From Metallyticus violacea (lineage: Eukaryota > Arthropoda > Insecta > Mantodea > Metallyticidae), in NCBI GenBank assembly GCA_030762175.1, contig CM060846.1:235291512-235355511 (forward strand): a DNA stretch of 64,000 nucleotides, in the 5' to 3' direction. A model generated the notes under the pieces. It did no database searches, was not told the origin of the DNA, and saw only the letters and a list, made by a program, of their open reading frames with translations. The translations under genes and the position numbers were made by a program. This document shows, piece after piece, positions 12,610 to 20,712 of this stretch (positions are counted from its first letter, which is position 1; each line of letters starts with the position of its first letter).

Positions 12610-13473
12610 TTGTCTATGTCTCACCCATCTCACAGTAAAAGGGCTCTTCTTTCCGACTTTCAGTGCATGCGCTTTGACGAGCGGAAATTAGTCTTGTGTG
12701 AGCTACCGATCAAAACTGTTTTGTGTTGTGTTTTCGCCATGTTCACAAAACAGGAACAGCGGAATTGGTTGAAGATTCAATATGCCAGTGATTGCACAAT
12801 AAGACAATGTCATGCAGTTCTTTAAGAGGCATGTGTTAAACAGCTTTACCATACAGAACAGTGGCGAGGTGGGTTACAGCTTTCAATGAAGGACGTTAAA
12901 GCGTAGTATACATGGCTTGGCAGGGTCACCCAAGTGGCAGTGAAGAGCAAATGCAAACTGTTGCCGCGCTGTTAGACACAGATCGACTTCAGACTATACG
13001 TGAGTCAGACAAAGAGATAGGATTATCGCGTACTACTGTACTGCAAAGTCTAAAGAATCGCCTGAGAATGAGGGAAATGGCATCGCGGTGGGTTTCCTAC
13101 GATTTGGCGGAAGCGTAGCTATTGGTATGATATGATGGCCCAAATTCACTTGGAATGTTATGGTCGTAATGAAGATGCATTTTTACGCTGTATTGTTGTG
13201 CTTGATGGGATATGGGCCTGACCGTACGTACCTCAGCTTAAGCGCCAATTTAATGAGTGGCGCCTTTACGGGTCACCAGCAAAACAAAAGTCCGCCAAAC
13301 CTCCGCATTTCCGTCATTTTTGGAACATAAATATGTATATTTAAATCACAAATCTCAGGCTAGATTTGTATTGCGAAGGAAACAGAGACACGTTTTCCAG
13401 AATCCTCTCATCATTTTGCAGGACAATACTCGGACGCACGTGGCAAATCTTGTAGCTGAATTGTACCATCGCT
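12610..13473 (+). pseudogene. Mariner transposase, N-terminal and catalytic portion (broken)
   Basis: Frames at 12733-12825 (start of the transposase, MFTKQEQRNW), 12912-13118 (HTH region, SDKEIGLSRTTVLQSLK), about 13130-13220 (CYGRNEDAFLRCIVVLDGIWA) and 13410-13473 (ILQDNTRTHVANL) fall in transposase order but in different frames. The first catalytic Asp is in VVLDGIW, the second in LQDNTRTH. Multiple stops and indels rule out function. Confidence 0.8.
13468..13473. repeat. Left target-site duplication ATCGCT
   Basis: The six bases immediately before the Polinton terminal AGTAGT are repeated exactly at 34414-34419. Six base pairs is the known Polinton duplication size. Confidence 0.95.
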
Positions 13474-13681
13474 AGTAGTATGGACCCCGCGGCGGACGCG
13501 TAATTGACGTCACATCCGGTTTTAGTTCAAGGTCATATTTTGTATTGCGTTGTAGTGTGTGGGTATGTTGTAAAGCGTCCGCCGAGGGGTACACTTTTTG
13601 GATTGTACACACTACAAGGGAATACAAAATATGACGTTGAAGTGAAACCGGATGTGACGTGTGAGGCGTCCGGCGCGGGGT
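13474..13681. repeat. Left terminal inverted repeat (208 bp), itself an imperfect palindrome
   Basis: It is identical to the complement of 34206-34413 at every one of 208 positions read. The two halves of this repeat (13491-13558 and about 13606-13673) are inverted near-copies of each other, each holding TGACGT, CACATCCGGTTT, TCATATTTTGTATT and TTGTAGTGTGT. A single strand could therefore fold into a long hairpin with a loop of about 47 bases. A perfect TGACGTCA (ATF/CREB-type palindrome) is at 13505-13512. Confidence 0.97.
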
Positions 13682-14142
13682 GCATTTTTTTTTCAGTATT
13701 TTTATTGAAGGTTTCAGTTACATGGTAGGAGTACATACAATTATACGATACAGATAGATAATATATTGGAGTACATATAATATTACAAGTACAGATACAT
13801 GATTAATGGTACATTGTTTTAAAAATTTTTTTTGTTGAGTATTTTCATTGAAGGTTTCAGTTACATGGTAGGAGTACGTACAATTATACGATACAGATAC
13901 ATAATATATTGAAGTACATATAATTGTAGAATATTGATTGAGTACATACAATTACACGATATAGATACATAGTATATTGGAATACATATAATTGTATTTG
14001 GATAAGTACAGATACATGATTAATACATTGATACAGAGGGATACAGAAATAGGTGATAGAAGAGTAATGTGAATGATGCAAAGGAGAATATACAAGTAGA
14101 GCATATGACGTAGGTAGCACATATTGCACTGAAATGCGTTTG
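13682..14142. repeat. Subterminal direct repeats, AT-rich
   Basis: Two near-identical copies, at about 13696-13790 and 13838-13930, share ATTGAAGGTTTCAGTTACA, GGTAGGAGTAC, ACAATTATACGATACAGATA and TATATTG. A partial third copy covers about 13939-14010. A minus-strand AATAAA (complement of 13701-13706) could be the polyadenylation signal for the leftward genes. No coding frame of note is seen. Confidence 0.75.
13701..13706 (-). promoter_or_regulatory. Candidate poly(A) signal for leftward transcripts
   Basis: AATAAA on the minus strand, just inside the left terminal repeat and about 440 bases past the last leftward stop codon. This is sequence match only. Confidence 0.35.
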
Positions 14143-14590
14143 TTACTTTTTGACGACGACGATAAAGTCGAAGGTTGTGAGACAAATATTTTGTTGTTCT
14201 TGGTCCATGGTCCTGCACGTTAGGGTGAGTTTATTGTTGTGGAGGACGAATTGTTCGCAGAAGTAGAACCTGTTTGAGATAGGTGCTTTGTTGACGCTGG
14301 AGAAGTTGAAGTGGAAGGCGATGGGTATGTTGCTATGTTTGGCGATGCGAATGGTTACGGTTCTGTGCGACTTGTGTCCGGCGATGTGGGTAGATTGGAT
14401 GGTTAAGGCGTCTCGCGCGTCTTCGATGTAGACGTGCAGCAAGAGGTTGTTTCCTGCAAGAATAAGAAGAAGAGGGTAAGTATATTAGAAAAAAAGGAGA
14501 AAAAAAAGAAATAAAAATATTGAGAATAGTACATGAGAGGTGGGTGAATGTAATGTGGTACTTACCAACTTGGAAGTAATCTGTGTGCAT
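14143..14590 (-). CDS. Small spliced Polinton gene, unknown function (last leftward gene)
   Basis: I do not recognise this protein. The model starts at ATG 14590 (MHTDYFQVG), splices at 14566 and resumes at 14453, giving 111 residues that end in FDFIVVVKK. The intron (14454-14565) has a GTAAGT donor and a TTCTTGCAG acceptor after a T-rich tract. Splicing at these sites joins the two exon frames in phase, which supports the model. The protein is mixed alpha/beta in look, with YFCEQFVLHNN and no membrane segment. The first exon lies wholly inside the neighbouring 14403-14913 gene in another frame. Alternatively, a single-base indel near 14590-14610 split one longer gene. It is the closest gene to the left terminus. 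Confidence 0.55.
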
Positions 14591-14913
14591 GGGTGCGAGT
14601 CCTTGGGCAGCTCCAGAAAGTCGATGATGTGTTTGCGATTACCGTTTGGCAGTGTTTCTGTACCGTTGTACACGACGTAGAACGGTGCTTCGTTGAGTGC
14701 TGTTATTTGTTCCTGCGTGAGATCGTTGTACGACGTAGGCAGCCAGACCTGCTTTCCGTCCTGGAGTCGTAGTACAGTTTTTACTCCGTATTGAGTGTTG
14801 AGGGAGCGTACGCCGACAACAGCGTATGGTTGCTTGTAGGTGAGGTCTCGCACGGAGATGAAAGTTGGAATGTGTCCCAAGTTGGTGAGGTCTTGCAGAA
14901 CAGTTCGTTGCAT
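14403..14913 (-). CDS. Small Polinton protein with OB-fold-like appearance
   Basis: Exon 1 runs 14913-14566 (116 codons from MQRTVLQDL). If the GTAAGT/TTGCAG intron 14454-14565 is removed, the frame continues 16 more residues to TAA at 14403, giving 132 residues. Unspliced, it ends in a Phe-rich tail at 14485. The pattern Y-K-x-x-x-x-V...V-x-T-x-Y-G-x-x-x-V-L-x-L-x-D-G-x-x-V-x-L-P-x-x-Y-x-x-L-T (residues about 26-66) resembles short proteins I associate with mobile elements of arthropods and cnidarians, and looks like a small OB-like nucleic-acid-binding fold. That function is inference. It shares its intron with the overlapping 14143-14590 gene in a different frame. Confidence 0.6.
14454..14565 (-). 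other. Intron shared by two overlapping genes
   Basis: 112 bp on the minus strand: donor GTAAGT, a long T-rich tract before TTCTTGCAG. It is used by both reading frames described at 14143-14590 and 14403-14913. Confidence 0.65.
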
Positions 14914-15094
14914 GATGCTGACGCGCCGACGACTAGGTAGGGAATAAGTGCGGGAAAGGAAGTGTTGTGGGTATAAAGTGTGTGGAGAGGAGGGGGGTGA
15001 GCGTTTGTGATTGGTTGAAAGAAAGGCACGTGAACCGTAAGCATTAGGGAGAGAATGATGTAATGTGGTGCAAGTGTGAGCACGTGGTAACGTG

Positions 15095-15119
15095 TTAGGA
15101 GGCGTTTTCGTCGTCGTCG

Positions 15120-15151
<32 letters not shown>

Positions 15152-15659
15152 ACTGGGTTGTTGGTTAATGCTGTCCACGAGGAGACTTTTATATTTGTGA
15201 TGGAGTTTGACGATATTATTCCATTCCTGTAGAAATATGGCGATGCCGGGTTTCTTTTCTATGTTATTGAAGATTATTGCAGGGGTGCCGAACACGTGTT
15301 TGAAATGCAACGTGTGGTTATCGTTGATTTTTATTTTGACTTTGCGACGTTTGTTTTTCTCTGCGTTGTCGGTGATGGTGGTAGGGTCGAGATGTTGGAT
15401 TATTTGCGGTCCGAGTTCCTCTACCAGTTTGCTCCACTGGTTGACACCTTGGAGGGTGACGAATTGATCTTTGCCGCACTTGGAAATGGTGATGACGTGG
15501 GCTCCTGGCGGTCCGGCGATGGAGAGGAACTTGGAATGCTTGGCGTTGATGAGGTGTATGTGTCCGGCGCACCTGAAAAAATGAAAAAAATAGAGAATTG
15601 TGTTTGGTAGGGTAGCGGTGGGTAGAAAGAAATAGGTATGACAGGAACGGTACTTACAT
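15095..15659 (-). CDS. Spliced Polinton gene whose start codon spans the intron
   Basis: Exon 2 begins at 15572 after TTTTTTCAG, and its open frame runs to the stop at 15095. There is no usable ATG in the first 260 bases of that frame except one made by splicing: exon 1 ends in ...AACAT at 15658 before GTAAGT, and exon 2 begins with G. The product is 159 residues. It starts MCAGHIHLINAKHSKF, carries a lysine-rich central segment (NKRRKVKIKI) and an aromatic/hydrophobic part (FGTPAIIFNN, IAIFLQEWNNIV), and ends in an Asn/Asp tract encoded by a TTG/TCG-type microsatellite (about 15108-15151). The intron is 85 bp (15573-15657). Exon 1 lies just after the protease stop, so the transcript probably also crosses the protease gene. 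Function unknown. Confidence 0.6.
15573..15657 (-). other. Intron within the start codon of the preceding gene
   Basis: Minus-strand GTAAGT...TTTTTTCAG, 85 bp. The unspliced ATG at this place is followed directly by TAA, so only spliced RNA can be translated from it. Confidence 0.6.
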
Positions 15660-15708
15660 GTTTTCTGCTTGCCGTTTGCAGGACGAGTGCGGGCGAGGGG
15701 CTATGCGT

Positions 15709-16206
15709 TTAGAGTATATGGACTTTTTTCAGAGGCTGACAGGATTGATGCGCAGAGGTGCACCGCGCATGTCGTTTGTAGGATTGTAGGATGAGACGGT
15801 CGTTGTAGTCGTAATGTCGGATTCTAAACTTGGGATAGAAGAGAGATGTTGGTAAGTTGCAGCATCGGTGGGATACGTATGCGACGGCGTAGTGACCGCA
15901 CGTTGCGCTGTCGTCGCCTTGCAGGCGACGGCAATTGTAGGTCCACATGTTGCCGCAATTGCGTGCTAGAAAATGTTGGAAGGCTGGCAAGAGCGGGGGC
16001 AAACCGTAACTGTCAAAATATTCTCCCCGTCCGTTTTTGTTTATAAATATGCTAATCCAGTGCTTTCCCGGTCGAGTGCTAGGATCGGTGTTTGCGACGA
16101 GAGCTATGGGTAGTTTGGCGAAGGTGGGAGGTAAACGATCGGAGGGGAATACTCCTGCGAAGTGTTTGTACTTTTTGAGAATGTCGTTTATCTGTTTGGT
16201 GTTCAT
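15709..16206 (-). CDS. PRO: Adenain-like cysteine protease (capsid maturation)
   Basis: 165 residues. The adenovirus-protease catalytic order is visible: His49 in GKHWISIF, Asp65 in EYFDSYG, Gln96 in LQGDDSATCG and Cys103 in ATCGHYA. The length is somewhat shorter than adenovirus protease (about 200) and usual for Polintons. The family (Ulp1/adenain, C5 type) cleaves precursor capsid and core proteins during virion maturation. It overlaps the major capsid gene by four bases (ATGA), so the two are likely read from one RNA. All four catalytic residues are present and the frame is intact. The donor for the next leftward spliced gene follows the stop by about 50 bases. Confidence 0.92.
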   Translation of the reverse strand: MNTKQINDILKKYKHFAGVFPSDRLPPTFAKLPIALVANTDPSTRPGKHWISIFINKNGRGEYFDSYGLPPLLPAFQHFLARNCGNMWTYNCRRLQGDDSATCGHYAVAYVSHRCCNLPTSLFYPKFRIRHYDYNDRLILQSYKRHARCTSAHQSCQPLKKVHIL

Positions 16207-17483
16207 GATATTAGTATGGATCTGTGCACGTCGATTTCCAAGGTTCTGTAGAGTTCCGACATGAGTAGTATGCAGACTGGTTCTGGCAAAGCCTTACGAA
16301 ATTCCATTTTTATAGAGACATTACCGTGATGAAGACCGGAAGCATAGTCTTTGTTGGCGGTCATATCGGCGGTTAGGTCGAAAGCGAAGATGGTGTAACC
16401 GTTTGGATATGCGGGTCTGTTGATGATTGTGCCCTTGTTTTTGAAGTGTATGCCCAGTCCGTCTTGGAGAGTTTGAAAGCAGTCGAGGAAGTGCCCTTCG
16501 TCGAAATTGGGTTGTAGGGGTTGAGAGGGGAACGGTTGATTATTGACGAAGAGTTGAAGCGCCGCGAGATCGAAGTGTTGGAAATGATAGGGGTTTTTGG
16601 AGACGTCACCGGTGTAGGCCTTATCGCTGGTCATGGCGATGATGATTCTGCGCGGTATTTTTCCGACGAGAACGTCGTTAAATTGTGCTCCGGTGTTTCC
16701 CTTGGGTATATTGAGGGTTTGAAAGTCGACGTCCTTGAAGTGATATTTGGCGTTGCTTTTGGCGAGAGCTGACTGGTGGGCAAGTTTGATGGTGGGGCTG
16801 GGTCTGACCTGCTTGAGATGGAGTTTAGTGGACACGATTTTGGTGTATCCTTTGAAAAGTGGGTTTTTGGAGAATAGGTGGAATTGCGGAGTGGAAGGGG
16901 TGAGTTTGACGGTGAGATTGACGTTATTGAGTAGCAGAAGGTTTTGATTGAAGATTCCGCTAGAGAGGCATCCCATGAGCTGCACCAGTTTGCTGTTTTT
17001 GGTGTATTCCTTTCGCCACTTTATTCCCTCGTTGTTATCGAAATCGTTTAGTTTGCCAGGGGTATCCAGGGCCCATAGAGACGATTGCAATCTTCCGTTC
17101 ATGACGTCGGTGGAGTAATTGAGTAGGGTTTCCAGATAGGTTTTGAACGGATACCCCGTTTGAGGCATGGAGATGTTGACGTTATTGAGAGACACGCTTA
17201 CCTGGCTGAAAAGGGAATTGAGAGAATTGTTGACGAAGGTGACGTCACCGGCATCGGTAATATCGGTACCGTCCTCCTTGACGATTTTGACGAATGCTTC
17301 TAGAATGACGTAAGACAGGTCCAGGTAATCGTCGCCATTTCCAGAGTAATGGAAGGTTATGGGCGAGTTTGGGGATATGGTGTTTTGAGGGTTGAGAGCG
17401 ATGGTTCTGTACTCCTCTACATTGGTTTGGACTGGCAGCTCGCGAAAGATGTCCAATTCCGAATTCATGTATACGGTACCCAT
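16203..17483 (-). CDS. MCP (PY): Major capsid protein, double jelly-roll
   Basis: The frame is open from 17537, but I choose ATG 17483 (MGTVYMNSELDIF). It overlaps the stop of the preceding gene (TAATG), matching the tight start/stop coupling of the whole block. The product is 426 residues. The N-terminal S-E-L-D-I-F, followed by ISPNSPITFHYSGNGDDYLD, is typical of Polinton PY/adintovirus hexon proteins. The usual length is 400-650, so this is at the short end. The family forms trimeric hexon-like capsomers of an icosahedral shell. Two downstream hallmarks, VFGI-like and FDL strings (YTIFAFDLTADMT near the C terminus), are present. It is intact, ending ILIS before the protease. Confidence 0.88.
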   Translation of the reverse strand: MGTVYMNSELDIFRELPVQTNVEEYRTIALNPQNTISPNSPITFHYSGNGDDYLDLSYVILEAFVKIVKEDGTDITDAGDVTFVNNSLNSLFSQVSVSLNNVNISMPQTGYPFKTYLETLLNYSTDVMNGRLQSSLWALDTPGKLNDFDNNEGIKWRKEYTKNSKLVQLMGCLSSGIFNQNLLLLNNVNLTVKLTPSTPQFHLFSKNPLFKGYTKIVSTKLHLKQVRPSPTIKLAHQSALAKSNAKYHFKDVDFQTLNIPKGNTGAQFNDVLVGKIPRRIIIAMTSDKAYTGDVSKNPYHFQHFDLAALQLFVNNQPFPSQPLQPNFDEGHFLDCFQTLQDGLGIHFKNKGTIINRPAYPNGYTIFAFDLTADMTANKDYASGLHHGNVSIKMEFRKALPEPVCILLMSELYRTLEIDVHRSILIS

Positions 17484-17962
17484 TACGAAAATATGTCGTG
17501 GACCTTTGATTGCTTGGTTTTGCGTTTGTGCTTGCACCGTCGTTTGGTCTTGCGTTTAGGGCGTCTAGCCTTAGACTGTGTTCGTTTTTTTTTGGTAGGG
17601 AGTTTTATTCTGGGGCGCTTTCTTCCAGAGCCGAGCATGGTATTTATTTTAGCGTCTGCCTTTCGCTTGAGATTACTGCCGGCCTCCTTAAGTCGGTTTC
17701 GGAAGGCCTCCTTGGGCGTTGCGGAGGTATTGGCAACGTCGGAGATGACATTTGCACCCATTCTGAGGGCTTCTTTTCCTACGGCTTTGGCACCGCTCTT
17801 TAGTATGGGGAATAGGGATCGAAACAGTCCGCCTAGAGCGCTGAAAAGTCCGCTTCCCTTTTGGTAACGGTTGCCTCTGTAAAGGACGAAGTCGCGATTG
17901 TCTAATCCGCTACCGGCCTGATTTAAGTAGTATTGATAGATGACATTATCGTTGTGGTTCAT
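17483..17962 (-). CDS. Basic minor virion protein, pVI/pX-like
   Basis: 159 residues. After a polar N terminus (MNHNDNVIYQYYLNQAGSG) comes a glycine-rich amphipathic segment, KGSGLFSALGGLFRSLFP (residues about 35-52), of the kind seen in adenovirus protein VI and Polinton minor capsid proteins that act on membranes. The last third is very rich in Lys and Arg (for example KKKRTQSKARRPKRKTKRR), as in DNA-condensing core proteins. The GSG and GSGR sites are plausible protease sites (adenain prefers x-x-G-x|G contexts), which is inference. It lies between the penton (17-base overlap) and the capsid gene (TAATG overlap). Confidence 0.7.
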   Translation of the reverse strand: MNHNDNVIYQYYLNQAGSGLDNRDFVLYRGNRYQKGSGLFSALGGLFRSLFPILKSGAKAVGKEALRMGANVISDVANTSATPKEAFRNRLKEAGSNLKRKADAKINTMLGSGRKRPRIKLPTKKKRTQSKARRPKRKTKRRCKHKRKTKQSKVHDIFS

Positions 17963-19190
17963 GTCGGTTGTATTTCGATCTGAAGGAGAGAACTAAAGCC
18001 GAAGAAAATCCGTCTGCAAATGGCAGGAGATCGCCAAAACCATCCCTTAAATCTACGGTGATCGTGTTGAAATCCTGTTGGAGCAACGGTACCCAGTTGA
18101 GAGGAAAGAAAGATTTTACGACTGTGAGTCTCTTGGCCGATTCGGATTCGAATTCCAAAACCGTGCTGTCCACCACTTGGGCGAAGGTATCGCCCACCAT
18201 TTGCGGGGCGATTAGATTGCAGTAGACGAAGACTTCGTAAGGGATTCCCATGAACGGGTCCGCGTCATACGCCGGCGTTGGATGTTGCACGATGTCGACG
18301 TTGGGAACAAATCCGAGCATTTTGGACACGTTAGGTGAAGGAATGAGCTGCGTGAGCGCGCGTCTGTGCTTGGGGATGTTTGGCCGAGATACGCTTGGGT
18401 TGGTATCGGCGACGGGAGGGGGCGGCGCGGCGCCCGAAGACGCCGGAGCGGGGGGAGGCGTGGGTTTGGGTTTGGGTTTTGTGGGTGGCTTGGCGACAGG
18501 TTTAGGGGTGGGGGGCGGTTTTGGTTTGGGTTTCCTGGGTGCATCGGACATGGGCTGATCGGACGCTCCTTCTCTGTTTGCGTTTACGTTTAAGAGTTCA
18601 AACGGCGTGACGTGACCTTCGTTCATATTGAGGTCAAACGGTTGATCTGGTAGTGAGGGTGCATCGGACATGGGCTGGTCGGACGCTTCCTCTTCGTTTA
18701 CCTTTAAGAGTTGGAACGGTGTGACGTGCTCTTCGTTCATGTTCAAGAGTCCCAACGGTGGATCTGGTAGGGTGTTGACGATAGACCGCTTAGCCTGTTC
18801 GATGACCTGGCGGTTGACGACGACGCGACCGTCCCTTAAGCCGAAGACGTTGCTTATGTTTTCGCTGTTTTCAAAAGCACGGTTGAAGGTTTGTACCATT
18901 TCAGCCGGGTCCATGCGTATCTCGTTTTTGAGACGAAACCAGAAAGGGACATCTATTATGTGGGGTACGCCATCCACGTAAGTGGAGTGCGTTCCGCGGA
19001 AGACGCAGGTGTTGTTGAGGTTGTAGAAACTGATTGGATATCGAAGCTTGGTTAGAGCCACTTCCCACTCCCCACGCAATACCACCCTTTCCGGCAACAG
19101 GTTGGAAAAGCGAGACGTGGTGTTGTCGGCAAAGCGCTCCATGGACGCGTTGCTAGCGAGCGTGATCGAAAACGGTTTTTGTCTGATCAT
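17946..19190 (-). CDS. mCP (PX): Penton-like minor capsid protein with an unusual Pro/Lys insert
   Basis: I start at ATG 19190, which forms ATGA with the integrase stop. Product 414 residues. The first ~80 residues (FSITLASNASMERF, DNTTSRFSNLLPE, GEWEVALTKLRYP) follow the pattern of Polinton/adintovirus penton proteins (single jelly-roll, vertex protein): F-x-I-T-L-x-S-N-A-S, then F-x-D-N, then G-x-W-E-V-x-L. The C-terminal half (GIPYEVFVYCNLIAPQMVGD, then ESAKRLTVVKSFFPLNWVP) also fits. Between them lies an insert of roughly 140 residues: two 40-residue repeats (EHVTPF / GHVTPF ... ASDQPMSDAP) and then a Pro/Lys stretch (PKPKPPPTPKPVAKPP). That insert is unusual for a capsid core and may be a flexible spike or tail. 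Confidence 0.75.
   Translation of the reverse strand: MIRQKPFSITLASNASMERFADNTTSRFSNLLPERVVLRGEWEVALTKLRYPISFYNLNNTCVFRGTHSTYVDGVPHIIDVPFWFRLKNEIRMDPAEMVQTFNRAFENSENISNVFGLRDGRVVVNRQVIEQAKRSIVNTLPDPPLGLLNMNEEHVTPFQLLKVNEEEASDQPMSDAPSLPDQPFDLNMNEGHVTPFELLNVNANREGASDQPMSDAPRKPKPKPPPTPKPVAKPPTKPKPKPTPPPAPASSGAAPPPPVADTNPSVSRPNIPKHRRALTQLIPSPNVSKMLGFVPNVDIVQHPTPAYDADPFMGIPYEVFVYCNLIAPQMVGDTFAQVVDSTVLEFESESAKRLTVVKSFFPLNWVPLLQQDFNTITVDLRDGFGDLLPFADGFSSALVLSFRSKYNRHEPQR
18541..18780 (-). repeat. Tandem 120-bp duplication in the penton gene
   Basis: Two in-frame copies: GCATCGGACATGGGCTGATC at 18541 and its near-copy at 18661. The period is exactly 120 bases, so the frame is kept. Protein copies differ at several positions (KVNEEEASDQ against NVNANREGASDQ). 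Confidence 0.85.
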
Positions 19191-20239
19191 ATCGATGTAA
19201 CGTCGGAATGCTTTACCCAGGAATTGAATTTGTCCGGATATCCTTTCCACTTGACGAGTACCTGTTTACTGGTGCCCCTACCCCTAGTGGCTAGTATTTT
19301 TTCGACTTTGTAGGTTTCGGGTAGGTTGACCTTTTGAAGTTCTTGAGAGTAAAATATTCCCTGCACGCGTTCACCAGCCAAGTCCTTAATCTTATAAACC
19401 ACGGGGGTGCTTAGCACAACGTCGTAAATTTGGAATATTTCGTCCGTCCAATTCTGTTCATAGCCCTTGTCGAATTTCATCTTTTCCCTAGATATGCGAA
19501 CGTGATCGCCCACGCGAAATTTTGGTTTAGGGCGAGCCCGCGGTCTGCTGCTGTTGCCGTATAGATTTTCATACACTGTAAAAACGTTGGTTTTGTTGAC
19601 GTCAGCCGGAGCCATCTTTATGGATCTGTGGTGCGAGGTATTGTACGAATGTAAGAGTGCGGGCAGCACGTTGACGTACGCGAAGGTGTTTTTGTGCGTA
19701 AAGTAGCGCCACATTTTGGTTTTTAATGTTCGGTTAAAGCGTTCCACTACACTGGCCTTCACATTGTTGTTCGTTGTGTAGTGTTGGACGCCGTGGTGTG
19801 TGAGAAACTCGCGAAACGTTTTGTTGGTGAATTCGGTGCCCTTGTCAGTTTGCAATACTTTGGGGATTCGCTTGTGCTTGGCGAATATGGAACCGAACGC
19901 CTTGGCAACGTTTTTCCCAAACTTGGCCTCTAGAGGTACAGCCCAAGCATATTTGGAAAATACGTCAATTACGGTGAGTATGTAAGAGTAAGGTTCGTTG
20001 TATCGCTTGATACCGGTCATGACGTTTAGGTCCGCCTCCCACAGGTCGTCGATGTTTGTGACGTGATAATTTCTGGTGGGAAATTTCTTTCTGACCTGCC
20101 TGTGCAGGGTGTAACTCTCCTTTCCCCTGAGAAAGGCTTCTATTGTACGTTTGGAAATGCCCGTGGCCCTGCGGAGTTTTTCGGCAGTGCCCAGCCCCGC
20201 GTAATGGTCGATGTGATCGTAAATGTCCTGCAAATCCAT
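19187..20239 (-). CDS. INT: Retrovirus-like integrase with C-terminal chromodomain
   Basis: 350 residues from ATG 20239, two bases after the previous stop; upstream in-frame codons have only a TTG. The catalytic DDE triad is readable: Asp70 (WEADLNVM), Asp132 (LQTDKGTEF), Glu166 (ASVVERFNRTLK). The spacing is slightly under the retroviral DD35E. A chromodomain occupies the end (YKVEKILATRGRG, VLVKWKGYPDKFNSWV), as in many Polinton and Ty3-type integrases. The family joins element ends to chromosomal DNA, making the 6-bp duplication seen here. The chromodomain could direct integration to marked chromatin. No break is seen. The stop overlaps the penton start (ATGA). Confidence 0.95.
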   Translation of the reverse strand: MDLQDIYDHIDHYAGLGTAEKLRRATGISKRTIEAFLRGKESYTLHRQVRKKFPTRNYHVTNIDDLWEADLNVMTGIKRYNEPYSYILTVIDVFSKYAWAVPLEAKFGKNVAKAFGSIFAKHKRIPKVLQTDKGTEFTNKTFREFLTHHGVQHYTTNNNVKASVVERFNRTLKTKMWRYFTHKNTFAYVNVLPALLHSYNTSHHRSIKMAPADVNKTNVFTVYENLYGNSSRPRARPKPKFRVGDHVRISREKMKFDKGYEQNWTDEIFQIYDVVLSTPVVYKIKDLAGERVQGIFYSQELQKVNLPETYKVEKILATRGRGTSKQVLVKWKGYPDKFNSWVKHSDVTSI

Positions 20240-20241
20240 AA

Positions 20242-20712
20242 TTAGTACAGCGTCTCCCAATCTAGATCGTCTTCCTCTTGTGCGTTTGATTTACGGGAAC
20301 GCGGTCTGAGTCCGTACCTGTTGGTGAAATGAGCAACGTTGCGAGCCCTTTTAAGCTTCTTCTTTTCTGCAGAGTCCTGAGGCAGCGTCACCTTTTTGGA
20401 GGAATGTTCCGTCTTTGGCTTCTTTTTTGGATCAAACGTGTCTGTTAGTAGACTGTCGTTGAAATCATAGTTTCCGTTCACCTCTCGTTCCCTATGTGTA
20501 TTTTCGTGCGGAGCCCTGAGTTTTGAAACCAGGTCGTAATAGTTGGCCAACTTGTACTTCATGAAGCTCCACTTTTGCTGCGGGGTCAGTTTGGAGCGCT
20601 GCAATTGAGTGATGTCTTTGGAAATGGACGTTATGGCCTTGTCTATGACGTGCAGTCTCTTTGCACTCTCCGGTTGAGACTGCAGGAGCATTATTTGCTT
20701 CGCGTGCCTCAT
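20242..20712 (-). CDS. Unknown Polinton protein, charged
   Basis: 156 residues starting MRHAKQIMLLQSQPESAKR. Not recognised. The first half is likely helical (LTPQQKWSFMKYKLANYYDLVSKL), the middle is Lys-rich (DPKKKPKTEH, EKKKLKRARN), and the end is acidic (AQEEDDLDWETLY). Its start overlaps the stop of the upstream gene by ATGA, and its stop is two bases before the integrase ATG, so it belongs to the same tight transcription block. From its place between the basic virion peptide and integrase, a role in core assembly is possible but unsupported. Confidence 0.75.
   Translation of the reverse strand: MRHAKQIMLLQSQPESAKRLHVIDKAITSISKDITQLQRSKLTPQQKWSFMKYKLANYYDLVSKLRAPHENTHREREVNGNYDFNDSLLTDTFDPKKKPKTEHSSKKVTLPQDSAEKKKLKRARNVAHFTNRYGLRPRSRKSNAQEEDDLDWETLY

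Noticed and set aside
13504..13736. Frames across the terminal repeats (also 34177-34484)
   Set aside because: They translate the palindromic TIR on both strands and both ends; no coding signal.
14781..15083. 100-residue minus-strand frame between spliced genes
   Set aside because: Out of frame with the 14913 gene, low-complexity, no start context; a shadow of the neighbouring exon.
15207..18981. Plus-strand frames across the capsid region
   Set aside because: Shadows of the minus-strand capsid, penton and spliced genes.
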